DNA of 64,000 nt from Chlorokybus atmophyticus (Eukaryota > Streptophyta > Chlorokybophyceae > Chlorokybales > Chlorokybaceae), in contig RHPI01002262.1 in NCBI GenBank assembly GCA_009103225.1, forward strand, positions 162,612 to 226,611, in the 5' to 3' direction. Positions within the stretch are counted from its first letter, which is position 1, and every line of letters begins with the position of its first letter. The position numbers were made by a program, and so were the translations under genes. Below the pieces are notes generated by a model. It ran no database searches, was not told where the DNA came from, and saw only the letters and a program-made list of their open reading frames with translations. Of the stretch, positions 21,604 to 31,900 are shown piece by piece.

Positions 21604-21974
21604 ACATGTGCACGTACGGTAGGGACGGTGCAGTGTTTGCATCATAGACTGTACCGACGGCCGCTTGGCGACTGTCGGCGGCGGAAACTGCACAGGAAGT
21701 CGGCATTGTGAATTGACAGGCCCATAGGCAGTGCATGTGCTATCAATGTGCATCGGCTGTACCAGTATTAATTAACGGTATTACGTTATTTTAGGTTATT
21801 ATTGATGACACAGACAGCCGCAACTCGGCAGCTGCCAAGGTTTGTAAAATACAATGCTTTGTTGGGGGCTGTCCACGAGTATGTAACCTTGTTAGGGGTT
21901 GTCAACATCCTGCTTGCGTGCGCATACACACATCCACATGTGTATATATGTAAGCATTCGTGTATATAGTATTT

Positions 21975-22092
21975 ATATCATGTAAACGTATATATACGTT
22001 TACATGATATAAACATTAATTATATTTATATAATGTAAAGATTGATGATATTTATATAATGTAAACGTATATATACGTTTACATGATATAAA
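21975..22092. repeat. Two AT-rich perfect palindromes
   Basis: GTAAACGTATATATACGTTTAC occurs twice (around 21,981 and 22,062; each 22 bp, quoted as ends GTAAACG..CGTTTAC), joined by ATATTTATATAATGTAAA repeats. Both can form cruciforms. Copy A has only a short remnant. Confidence 0.8.
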
Positions 22093-23073
22093 TATCAAAA
22101 CCGCATTGCGGCACCAACGTAGGTATTTACTAGCTGGTTGGACACAATGCTTGGTCGGGGCTGTCAATCATTCTGCGGTTTCATAAGAGGCTATTATAAT
22201 AAGTGACATCATTTATGTATACTTCTTGTACGTATTTTTATATGAGACATACCTTATAGGCGGCTCAACCTAAATACTACTGATATAACCATTAACCTGC
22301 GCTTCTATGCGTGTAAGATTAGATTCATTTGTGCACACGCTCTCATATACATATATATATATATATATATATGTAGATTGTATGATATATACAATGCATT
22401 AACGTATATACATGTATAATGTTCATACATACGTAGATACTTAAACTTAGATAAATGCATAAAATTTGTTAATGGTGCGTGTCCACAAATTTTTGCAACT
22501 ACACGTACGGTACTATGAAGTATGTTGATTGCATAGACAGCCCCTTACAGCTTAATTGACAGCCGGCCGGCTGTCAATCAGCCGCCGACCATTTGCGGCT
22601 ATCCACTTGCGGCTGGCCACGGGTGTATAGCCGACAGTCGGTGCGGCTTGTCAATTAACGCGTTAAGTGCACTTGTGCAATCAGGCATTTAGGCAGTCTA
22701 TTGTACCTTACGTAGGTTGTTGCTACCTACTCATGATAGCGGCAGGGCCGCGGTCACTGGTCCGTGCCGCACCGCACATGATGCGGCGCGGAACGTGCGG
22801 CACTATGTACGGTGCGTGCTAGTACAATACTGTAGGGCCACAGGACTGCGGGACCGCACCTGGTCCGCATTCCAGGGCCAGCGTACATTACTGGTCCGTG
22901 CCGCACCATGGATGGTGCGGCACGGACCATGCGTAGTGCGCGTCGCCGCGCCAGCCATTCACGGGCCGCGGGGCCCCGAATGGACCAGGAACGGTCCGTC
23001 CCCTGCGGACCAGGCAGTCCTGGCCCGTGGGATACGGATCATGCATGGTCCTGCAACGTCAAGCCGTGTGCAT

Positions 23074-23160
23074 AGCCTAGTGGTCGGGCCCCAATTGTTA
23101 CAATGGTATCGGAGCTTGACGTCTCAAGTTCAATTCCCGTAGGGGACTGAGGCGGATCCA
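23074..23160 (+). other. tRNA-derived sequence at the right flank of transposon copy B
   Basis: TAGCCTAGTGGTCGGG (A-box-like) and CAAGTTCAATTCCC (B-box-like) lie about 45 bp apart, with TGGTATCGGAGC between. A related sequence without the transposon is at 23,487-23,520. This looks like a tRNA-derived repeat that served as the transposon target, not a functional tRNA gene. Confidence 0.4.
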
Positions 23161-23429
23161 GGGCAATAACAAAACATTTGGGCGGCTTGCCCTAGGCTGG
23201 GCGCGGGATCACGACCTGCGCGCCGAGCCAGTTCAACCTAAAGTCGCGTGAGCGGTCGCGCTGCGATGGCAGGTCGCGCGGTGAGGCCGTTCGATCGGTC
23301 AGGGCCGTTCGATCGGTCGGATCCAACAGGCCGCGGGCAGACTGATCATGGTACGGTCGAGATTACGGCGACGTGGGCTAGTGCCTCATTGGATTATAAG
23401 GAATTTTTGAGTTGAATTCGGGAGGAATA

Positions 23430-23520
23430 TCACAAATTGAGATAAATTGTGACAGACCTCACTCATGGTAGTGTTGTTTACTACCATAGCCTAGTGGTCA
23501 AGCCCCAATTGTCACAATGA
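23430..23520 (+). repeat. Unoccupied homologue of the transposon B target site
   Basis: ATCACAAATTGAGATAAATTG through TTTACTACCATAGCCTAGTGG matches the left flank of copy B (21,040-21,097) joined directly to its right flank (23,071 onward). There is only one CAT (23,485-23,487). It serves as a paralogous empty site. Confidence 0.85.
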
Positions 23521-23644
23521 TGATGTGTATAGCTTTAGCATGCAGCGTCTATGCATTTTCAAAATGTCGCCGCGTCCTCAATTGCGTTGGGGAGTACAGG
23601 CGCATTGTTAATGAGTTGGTTACAACTGTTATCACGATTTACAC

Positions 23645-23923
23645 ATGCCTTTCTCACGACTTAAACCTTTAATTACGTCAAAGAAAAGAATCTTTGACAT
23701 TGTTCAGGATCTAGTGCTTACAATTGTCACCAGCGGAGTGCCGTTTGTGACAGGTTGTATCAATATTTCGGCTACAGTCATAACATATATATGGATCCGC
23801 CGTGAAGTTTACAAAATCCGCAAGTTATGTCCAACTTCGTCCATTACAAAGTTGCAGATCCAGCCTGACTTGCCGAAACCCTTTTCTACCGATGAAGGAC
23901 ACATGTCCTCACCTTGTGGTTGA
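23645..23923 (+). CDS. Short open frame with hydrophobic segment, unknown
   Basis: A 92-residue frame starts MPFSRLKPLITSKKRIF and contains a hydrophobic stretch (LVLTIVTSGVPFVTGCINIS) that could span a membrane. No homology is recognised and no splice partner is obvious. It could be a mobile-element remnant or chance. Confidence 0.2.
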   Translation: MPFSRLKPLITSKKRIFDIVQDLVLTIVTSGVPFVTGCINISATVITYIWIRREVYKIRKLCPTSSITKLQIQPDLPKPFSTDEGHMSSPCG

Positions 23924-23929
23924 AGAGCT

Positions 23930-26700
23930 TTGGCACCCCCGTGAACGGCCTCTCACCCGAACACCCCACGTGAAGCCCCACACGAGGAAGCACGGCAAGG
24001 CAATGTAGACCCAAGTCTCTAATGCCTTGCCTACTGAGCATACTCACTCATTTATATACCCCTGGTGCCTTATCTAGTCACTTAAGGGTGGTGGGTGTTT
24101 CCACCAATGGTGCCTCGTTCGGACCCTAATGTAATTTAAGGCCAACCATCTTGTGACAAGCACTCTTGCACTTGCCCTTATTAGGCTTACACCAATCACC
24201 TTGAAGGATATCATACCCCTAAGTATGAGCAAGCAATGAAATTGTACTATAATCTCATGGTATTGGCCACACGGTTTTGTGGCCACAGATTGTAGATATC
24301 AGTCTTTGTGACATCCGTATTGCAGTCTACAGTATCAGCATACTTCTGTGCGATATCCGCATCTGCCTCTTTTAGCACTTTCTAGTTAAGTGCACATGTA
24401 ACATCCACAGTGTCTTCCACAATGTGGACATTTGTTGTGATGGTATCCACACCCTTGTGTGCAATATCAATGCTCGACTCTTCTGATATTCTCCAGACAT
24501 AAGTCTCTGTAATATCAAAATCGCAGCTGTGATATGAACATTCGTGTGTAAGATATCCACAGTCATGTACCAGATGTCAACATACTTGTCTGCTTAGATG
24601 TCTTTGTCTACATAATTGACACATGTGTATAATAAACATTTGTGGCTAACTAGCCCACATCAGTGTCTGTCTCATGGACACCTTCATACAAGATGTCAAC
24701 ATCTACAATGTAGAGAGGTGTAGCTAATTGTTCCACACCCATCTCTACCTTGTAGTAGCAAGCATACATGCTTGTTGGTTGTCTATGTCACATATGTCCA
24801 AGCTCTTAGAGCAAACTGCTAGCCGAGTTACATGAATTGTGTGGATAGGTGGCACCCATCCACACATGTGGGTGGGAAGACCCATTATGAAGCTTGTAAC
24901 CACCTCATGCAACATGCCAGTTGTTAAGATACACATGAAAGAGAATGCAGCTGTGAAAAAGAACAAGTGTTGCTATCTGCAAATGGTGGCAAACCTGGAT
25001 TGAATTCAGACGATGATGCCATTGAGACACTGCGCTCCCATTCAAATCACTTTCATCTTAGATAAAAGCTTTTGAAAGCAGTGCTTACAATAAATACCTC
25101 ACCTGATTTGGTTAGCTGAGAGAAAAAGAAGACACAGTGATCGGTGATGAGGTTGACCTCCGCCTTATATGCACTACACCTTCTTTCAGATTTCTTTAGC
25201 CAAAGCAGCCTCCTTCGACCAACATGCAAACAACACATGGTAATCAGCAACATCTTTTAGCAGTGAACATTACTGGAATTCTCAAGAGTACGTAGGAGTA
25301 GAGTACAAAATCTGCCCTTACGATAATGCATATTTTGCCAAACCACTAATACTTGGCGATTTTCCTCCAGAATTCCCTTCCCATCCATCGCAACAAGTGT
25401 TGTTGCGTGTCCTTCTCAGTTAAACAACACACTTGTCGTGCATGAGACCACGAGTTTGAGTGAGAAGATAACATGAAATGCTCAACGCAACACAGCTGAC
25501 GACTAGAGGTTAGCACGTCCGTGCGGCACCCGTGACAATAAGCTGTTGTTGCATGCTGGCCGGTTTGCGGTTGCTGCAAGCAACTTGGCACGCTTTCAAA
25601 GAGTCTTCCATTGACAATATCTGCGCTGCTGGCGCCGGGCAATGCAGCTTATTAAGGCCGGATGGTTGCAGCTCTGCCGCAGCTCCATTACTTGTTCTTA
25701 TTGGCAATGCTGCTTGGATGGTGCTTTGTTAATCCTAATTAATTGATATATATATATACAAAAAGTAGTTGAAATTGCATGTATAACTCAAGGACTGCTT
25801 CTAGACCCTTCTAACCACGACTCATGCTGAACAGACTACACATCATGCTGCGCCGCAAGTGCATGTAACTTGACTTGCAAACTTGAAAGGTTTACGAGTC
25901 CAACAAAATCTTACTAGAAAAACATGCTCACATGCTACTTGAAAGCTCTGCAAATGTACCTACCGTTGACAAATTTGTAATGCCCTTGTGCATGTGGCTG
26001 TAAACACCACCGCGTGCTGATTAGTGATTATGGGCGAGGCGGGGTTTAGTCGCACGCGAGCAGCTGGGTTGTTTGCATGTGCGTAATGGCGAGGCACGCG
26101 TCAGGTAGCAATGCAAGGTTGCTGATGGACGTGACGATCACCTTACTGTGAGCAGCAGGTGGTGCAAGAGCGCGCGCGGCTGAGCGGGGGAAGAGTTGGA
26201 CTCCAATATTTCGGAAGTACCACAACCACTACCCAGCTGACTTCTTTGTGCTGCTAGCTATGAGACACATGGTTGGTTTGGCCTGCTTTTGAGATCCATT
26301 TGTGCAGCTGCTCACAATTGTGCCACAATGCAGTGCGCGCCGGGTTGTGCAATTGTAGGGCATTCATGCAATACATGGTTTCAAACGTCGTCTGGATGCC
26401 CGCGCCGCAATATTGAGCCATGGTGTAGTACTTCGTGGCACAGTGTGGCTAGCGAGTATCAATGACGCTACAGTACACAACGAGCGCAGGGGACGGCGGT
26501 GCTAGCGCTTGCCGCTGCGGCCACCAGCCGTAAGTGTGTAGGGAAAGACGCCAGTACGCGGCCCCCGCAACAACTCTAGCCGATGTTGCTGCTTTTACGC
26601 ATGATGATGTCATGTGAATGTTATACGCATGAGTATGTATTGATGGTTAGGTATAATGTACTGCTAGCCCACAAACCGTCCGCTTCCAGGTAATACACTT
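23930..26700. other. No gene recognised
   Basis: About 2.8 kb with only short open frames. 24,290-24,700 has a loose recurrence of GATATC/GATGTC-containing units (see findings). A minus-strand frame at 25,346-25,642 is Cys/His-containing but matches no zinc-finger pattern that I know. Confidence 0.4.
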
Positions 26701-26702
26701 CA

Positions 26703-27010
26703 TTCAAGCAACTGAGAAGGACGCTCTCAACAGCTTGTTGCTGTGGATACCTGTCTTAAACGTCACCCTGCCAGTATTCAGGACATCATTCCCAAATGCG
26801 TGGTGTATTACGGAAGTATTTAGCGGATGCAATAGCCATGGCTACCATCTATGCTTGGAAAGTAGCTTTGTCACTTGATTTGATGTACGTGTCTTGCAAC
26901 GGTATCACACGAATCTAGCTTACTGGCCATGGTTAGCAAACCGTGTTGTTTGCAAGTGGGTTTGCCCGGTACTGCTGAGGCCAGCAGCAATAGCGCCAAC
27001 AATAGCACAT
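26703..27010 (+). pseudogene. Truncated copy of the plastid membrane protein gene (exons 3-4)
   Basis: The sequence EKDALN, IPVLNVTLPVF, followed by ATAGCCATGGCTACCATCTA, corresponds to exon 3 of the gene at 37,771-39,209. GTGGGTTTGCCCGG..GCTGAGGCCAGCAGC at about 26,955 corresponds to its last exon. It has a frame break in exon 3, a damaged donor and no upstream exons. It marks the outer end of the left arm of the inverted duplication. Confidence 0.85.
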
Positions 27011-28560
27011 GAATGAAGAATACTATTGTATATCTATCAGTGTTGTATAAAGCCAGTAGAGGAAAGTAGTGAATTTCAAGGTGTATGAGTACGTAGGAAT
27101 TGCCATGACCTGGCATGGATGAGACCTGGCATGGATTCAACTTTCAGATATGCCATCGAAGCACTGGTTGCACTGTTGCAACCAGTGCAAGGATGCAGGT
27201 GATGTTGCATGAAGTGTTATGTGCACTGGCTGTTATCTATGTTCTCGTGGTGTGCGCAACTCGGGCAAATCTTTGCCATGCGGAACATTGCGTTGAGTAA
27301 GGGTGCAACTGCACAGGCATATGCCAGTTCATGTATGCACATCTACAGCGGATGCAATCCTCGTAAACCACAGCTGTACGGGGTTGCTGCATCCGCTACT
27401 GTGTGCGTAACTCTCTGTGGGGGTGCACCGTTGACACCCAAGGGGACATACCTACTGCGCTTCCCGCGAGGCCAAGGGCGCCCGGCCACGCTCAATGAGG
27501 TGTACATGCTCTCATGCGCAAGGCTGGCACTTTCAGTAGTCAGGAGCAAACAGGGTTTCTGCCTGTGTTGCCTAGCGAGACACGGGGCTGAGGAATGCAT
27601 AACTTAACTATGGGTGACGCCTTTCGACAGCTGCGGTTGTGTGCACGCCGTCTAGTGCAGATGCGGAGTTGTGCAGGATGGTGGGCTTGTTGAGTAACTT
27701 GGGACAGCGTGTGGTCTGCGTGCTGCAGCGTGCAGTTTTTTATCAATTGAACTTGGTTGAGGGTTGCTGTGAGTAGGTGTGGTCATTTCACCGCTATTGA
27801 ACTTTGCTGTTACTGCTATATACTGGTCGTGGTGTTTTACACAAGCGCCACAACCCTCCCTGTTGAAGACGCAAGTGTTGGGGGCCCGAGTGAGGCACGC
27901 CTGTATTGAGGGCGACAGCATTGTTGCATGGTTGTGACTGGCAGAGAGAGCAGAGAGATGGCACAAGATTGCGCAGTAGTCAGAGTGACCCACCTTGCAT
28001 ACGTGCGTGTGCAAGTGAGCTTCAGCGGTGGGTGTGCGCACAGGCTCATGTGTGTGCACAGGCGCATGCGTGCACAGGCATGTACGCGCCCACGTGTGTG
28101 TGTGTGTGTAAGATTGCGTGTGTGCATGCATGTGCGTCTGTGCGCAGGTGATACTATACCTGTGACCTTATGTACCTGGGCTCGTGAGTATGAACGTGTG
28201 CTTGTACATGTCCTTTGTCGGATGCCATGCATATCCAAAGAGTACATACCCACTCACGAGCAAGTGAGGTGCATCAGAGGATGCACTGCAACGGCGTTAG
28301 CACAATCTGGGGAAGAATTAAAAGGGGATGGTTAATAAAGGTTGGTATGTTCATGTTCTAGACAGCGTATCATACCCATGCAATGAGGAACAGAATTTTG
28401 ACACAAGCAGTAGCGTTATGAGAAATTTATTTCTCAAAACGCTTTATTGGTATCAAACAGCAGTCACAGACTGCAGGCAAAAAATGAGAGACTTCAACTA
28501 CGCTACCACACGAACACCTAGGAATTCTAACAAGGTCTAACAAACACACAAACAGCCACT

Positions 28561-29529
28561 CTACTTAATGTTGCCGTTGAGCTTCTTGGGAAAGAAGCCG
28601 CCACCCGCACCTGGCTCACCACCAAGGTACACGATGCGAAGCACAGCGCTGGTAGAAGCAGAGTAGGCCACAGAGTTCTTATCCGCCAGTGAGAGGTCAC
28701 ACAAGTACGTCTTGTTGTTGAAGCGGAGGCCACGGTCAGTGTCGAGGGGACCGTTGACGGAGTCGCGGAGGTCAGAGATGGCCTGGGCCACATCCATCAC
28801 GTACGCGCCATACGGCTCGATGATGCCCCACCTGTTGTTGTACATCAGCGCGCGGATGGCACCGGCGTGGTACGCCTCAACTGCGAGGATACCAGCAGCA
28901 GCCTCCAAGTAACCCTTGTCCTGGATCAGAGGGCTGGCACCCTGTGATGCAAAACCGTCAGTTAGTTGACTATGTGGGTATGTGTCTGTAGTTGTGTCAA
29001 GCAACTGTGTGCACCCGCATGTGCACATGTATGTGAAGTGTGGGTGGATAGGTGGGTATGGCATCCTCACCTTGTATGCCTGGACGCCCACATCCTCGAA
29101 GGTGAAGGCTCCCACGAAGAAAGACCAGTCATTGGCGTAAGGGTTGAACTTGGGGCTGAGGGAGGTGCCGAGGGCAGCATCAGCGGCAGCACCGAAGGCT
29201 CCGAGGAGGTCAATCTCGGGTGCGGGCACGGCAGCAGAGCCGAGGGCGAGGCGTAGGAAGCGCACGTGGTTCAGCTCATCCCTGGCAATGGGCCACATGA
29301 TGGCGTACGTGGACTTCTTCAGGGGAGACTTGCCGCCAAAGTCAGGGGCGGAAGCGCCTGGACCTCCACCCTTGTCAGCACTGGAGAGGCCATGGCCAAA
29401 GACTCCACGGGAGTAGTATTCTCCCTCAAGGTACTCCAGGTTGAGGGCGAAGTTGAGAACATCGATGTCAATCTGGGCTGGGGCTGCAATAGGAAATACA
29501 CACAAAGAAGGTTCTCAGTCGCTGATGTG

Positions 29530-29619
<90 letters not shown>

Positions 29620-29620
29620 N

Positions 29621-29683
<63 letters not shown>

Positions 29684-29761
29684 ACCAGCGGCAATGGCGG
29701 CAGGGATGGCAATGGCCGCCAGCAGGGCGGCGAAGAGCGCCAGGGCGGTGAGGCGCACCAT
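28561..29761 (-). CDS. PCC13-62-type desiccation-related ferritin-like protein, copy L
   Basis: Exons 29,761-29,686, 29,483-29,071 and 28,941-28,561 give 289 residues with intron phases 1 and 0. The first exon is a clear secretory signal peptide (MVRLTALALFAALLAAIAIP). The body is a ferritin-like four-helix fold: LNLEYLEGEYYSRG, IARDELNHVRFLR (ExxH), FTFEDVGVQAYK and AVEAYHAGAIR (ExxH). Together these supply the expected carboxylate/His metal ligands, although metal binding in this family is not well established. Family members are extracellular or cell-wall proteins induced by desiccation in resurrection plants. Intron 1 contains a (CT)n tract with one unresolved base. A possible upstream non-coding exon ends near 30,000, since a splice acceptor precedes the ATG in both copies. 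Confidence 0.9.
29535..29681. repeat. (GA)n microsatellite in intron 1 of copy L
   Basis: About 147 bp of GA dinucleotides with a single N at 29,620, so the true length is uncertain. On the coding strand it is (CT)n, directly after the 5' splice site. Confidence 0.95.
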
Positions 29762-30131
29762 TGGGTGTGTCTTCACCAGTACTCCTTTCGGAGCTGCAGC
29801 AACGCAATGCCAACTCAGTCTGGGCAGGCAAACAAGTACATTGATAACCATGCACAAGGGTGTCTGCAGCGCGTTGTGCACAGCAGCATGACAGAAAATG
29901 AGAGTAAGAGAAAGACTTTTTGCACCCGTACCTGGATGGCTGGCTTGAGCAGCAGCGTAGACACAGTCACCCTTGCAAACACACAGGCAGACAAACTCAC
30001 GCCACGACTCTACCAATGACCGCAGCACCGTGCTTCTTGTACTGTTCACCATGAAGGTTTCACTAGCTTTGAGCGTTTGAGATAAAGCGTGCGCAAGCGG
30101 TCAGTAGTATCTATTTAACGGACAATATATA

Positions 30132-30398
30132 GTGCTGGACTGGTACAAAAATGAGTACCACGTCAACAGCTGCCGAACGGTGTCGGTCGTCAAATGTGAC
30201 TTGCCAGCCAACATCCGGAGGTTGCCGGAACTACGTGATCTGTACATCGCTAGTACGGCCACGCAGTTCGAAAGGGGTGGAGGTGGTACGATGTGCTTCA
30301 GTGGCCGCCACGTCGGAGCAGGAATCACCAACACGGCGGCGGGGTTCGTCCGGGAGCGAGCCCCGCCGGCCGCGGGGTTAGCTGCTGCGCTGCGCTGA
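30132..30398 (+). CDS. Unknown conserved frame, copy L (divergent to the ferritin-like gene)
   Basis: An 88-residue frame contains LPELRDLYIASTATQFERG and SGRHVG. The inverted copy at 34,466-34,873 keeps LPELRDLYEASTATQFGRG and LGRHVG in the matching frame, although flanking residues differ. Amino-acid conservation above the surrounding DNA would suggest coding, but the pair may simply be similar because of the duplication. No family is recognised. Confidence 0.3.
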   Translation: MLDWYKNEYHVNSCRTVSVVKCDLPANIRRLPELRDLYIASTATQFERGGGGTMCFSGRHVGAGITNTAAGFVRERAPPAAGLAAALR

Positions 30399-30404
30399 CC
30401 ACGC

Positions 30405-30442
30405 GTCGGCATGGAGCAGCGCCGAGCGCTGCTCTATGCCGA
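30405..30442. repeat. GC-rich inverted repeat
   Basis: CGTCGGCATGGAGCAGCGC and GCGCTGCTCTATGCCGACG form a near-perfect hairpin at the inner end of the left duplication arm. Confidence 0.8.
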
Positions 30443-30469
30443 CGAGCTGCGCCGACCAGCCTACATTTT

Positions 30470-30742
30470 ATATGTACAGGCATATAGTGCATGTGATACG
30501 TACAGGTCTATAATATAATTTCAATGTCATAATACGGTATTTATGATGTATGATACCAATGTAACTTGGCATAGTGACATGACGTGTGGGTATGCGTGTG
30601 TATATATACATATATATATGTATGTATATATGTATAAATATATATGCATAATAATAAATATACGTATGTAAATACATATATTGATCAATATGCATATACA
30701 CATACACATATATATAAACATATCATATACATGTATATGTGA

Positions 30743-30814
<72 letters not shown>

Positions 30815-31090
30815 TATTTATATATAGGCATATAGACATAGGTATATAGATACATACACATACACATACATGTATATGTACATATATATATGTACATATA
30901 CATGTACATATATACATATACATGTATATTTATATGCATATATACATATATATCTGCACATATGTATTATATATATGCATATATATATATACACATATAA
31001 TGATATATATAAATGTACATTTATATATACACAAACATATACATTCATATATGTATATATATAATTGTATATATATGTATGTATAACTAT
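30470..31090. repeat. TA/TG/CA microsatellite block
   Basis: Mostly TATA/CATA/TGTA low-complexity sequence with a pure (CA)n run at about 30,747-30,808. Open frames here are compositional artefacts. It occupies the inner spacer of the inverted duplication. Confidence 0.9.
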
Positions 31091-31094
31091 CATA

Positions 31095-31900
31095 TGAGTT
31101 CAGCACCCCGTGCCAATAATGGCACAAACCCGTGCCATATATGTATATATAAATGTGTGTATGTGTGTGTGTGTATCTATATACATATTACATGAGTCTA
31201 GTGCCCTGTCCAGCGCCCAAAAATGACGCAAACCCGTGCCAGTACTGGCACAGACACGTTTTGTTCATACTATCAACCTGCAAAGATCTTAAGTTAAACT
31301 GTGCTGGTATTAGTTTATGATCTATGAACCTCGAGCGGCTCAAAAAATTGTGCTAGCAATGGCATAACTGTCTTGGCTGGCACAAAGTTTGTGCCATCAA
31401 GGCTGTTATTAATATAAAACCTAGCACTGGCATATTTACAATATTAAGTGTTTGAACGCTGGTAGCTAACCGTGTTAGCCCGCACCAAATAATTGTTTGC
31501 AAGTCCATCACCGACGGCAACTTATCTATGCTAGCAATGGCACAAGCTTCTTGTACCCATCCAAGCAAGATTGCTTTGAAACCTTCGAGACACACAAAAA
31601 AAAGCAGCACTGGCTTTGACTATTGTGTAACCGATGCTGATCCTAAACTTGGTCTACCAGCGTTGCTTGAATTTATCCAAGGCCAACACCGATTGCAACC
31701 TATATATGCCAGCACCGACACAAGCTACATGTGTGCCCCATACCAGCAAGAGGTGCTTCCAGACTTGCAAGACACAAACAACGCAGCACTAGCGACGCCA
31801 ACCTATCACCTATGCCATTACTGGCTTACAAATCTGAGAGTGCTATTGCAAAATAGGGAAATTCCGTTTATACCCGCAGACCAGGCTAGACCAGCATGCA
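31095..31900. repeat. Second cluster of TGCCAGYANTGGCA-like palindromes
   Basis: Irregular copies occur near 31,110, 31,238, 31,351, 31,375, 31,425, 31,533, 31,708 and 31,812. They resemble the 7.0-8.4 kb cluster. A 194-residue plus-strand frame (31,528-32,112) overlaps the cluster; it has no recognised domain and I do not call it a gene. Confidence 0.5.

Larger units (their letters stand above)
21098..23070. mobile_element. CACTA-like non-autonomous DNA transposon, copy B
   Basis: The 1,973-bp element shares ends and most internal sequence with copy A. It begins CACACCGATTGACGTC, ends CAACGTCAAGCCGTGTG, and is flanked by the 3-bp direct repeat CAT (21,095-21,097 and 23,071-23,073). A related unoccupied sequence at about 23,430-23,520 has a single CAT at the matching point. 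It encodes no transposase. It carries the tRNA-like insert (21,531-21,603) and an AT-palindrome block absent or reduced in copy A. Confidence 0.88.
26703..30340 (+). repeat. Left arm of large inverted duplication
   Basis: Read forward, this arm matches the reverse complement of 34,690-38,100 over genes, introns and flanks. Corresponding positions sum to about 64.8-65.0 kb throughout (26,870 with 37,939; 28,561 with 36,349; 29,761 with 35,243). Divergence is moderate, with indels and independent microsatellite lengths. Confidence 0.9.

Noticed and set aside
23074-23160. LTR-retrotransposon primer-binding site (TGGTATCGGAGC resembles the initiator-tRNA type)
   Set aside because: No flanking LTRs or PPT; the A- and B-box-like context fits a tRNA-derived repeat better.
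25346-25642. Zinc-finger protein (Cys/His-rich minus frame)
   Set aside because: Cys and His spacing matches no finger class I know and there are no flanking exons.
29266-30052. Frames reading RERERE and SLSLSL through the GA tract
   Set aside because: The tract is intronic in the ferritin-like gene and contains an unresolved base.
30527-31195. Tyr/Ile/His/Val-Cys repeat frames (such as CVCVCV and YIYIYI)
   Set aside because: Pure microsatellite translation on both strands, with no conserved content.
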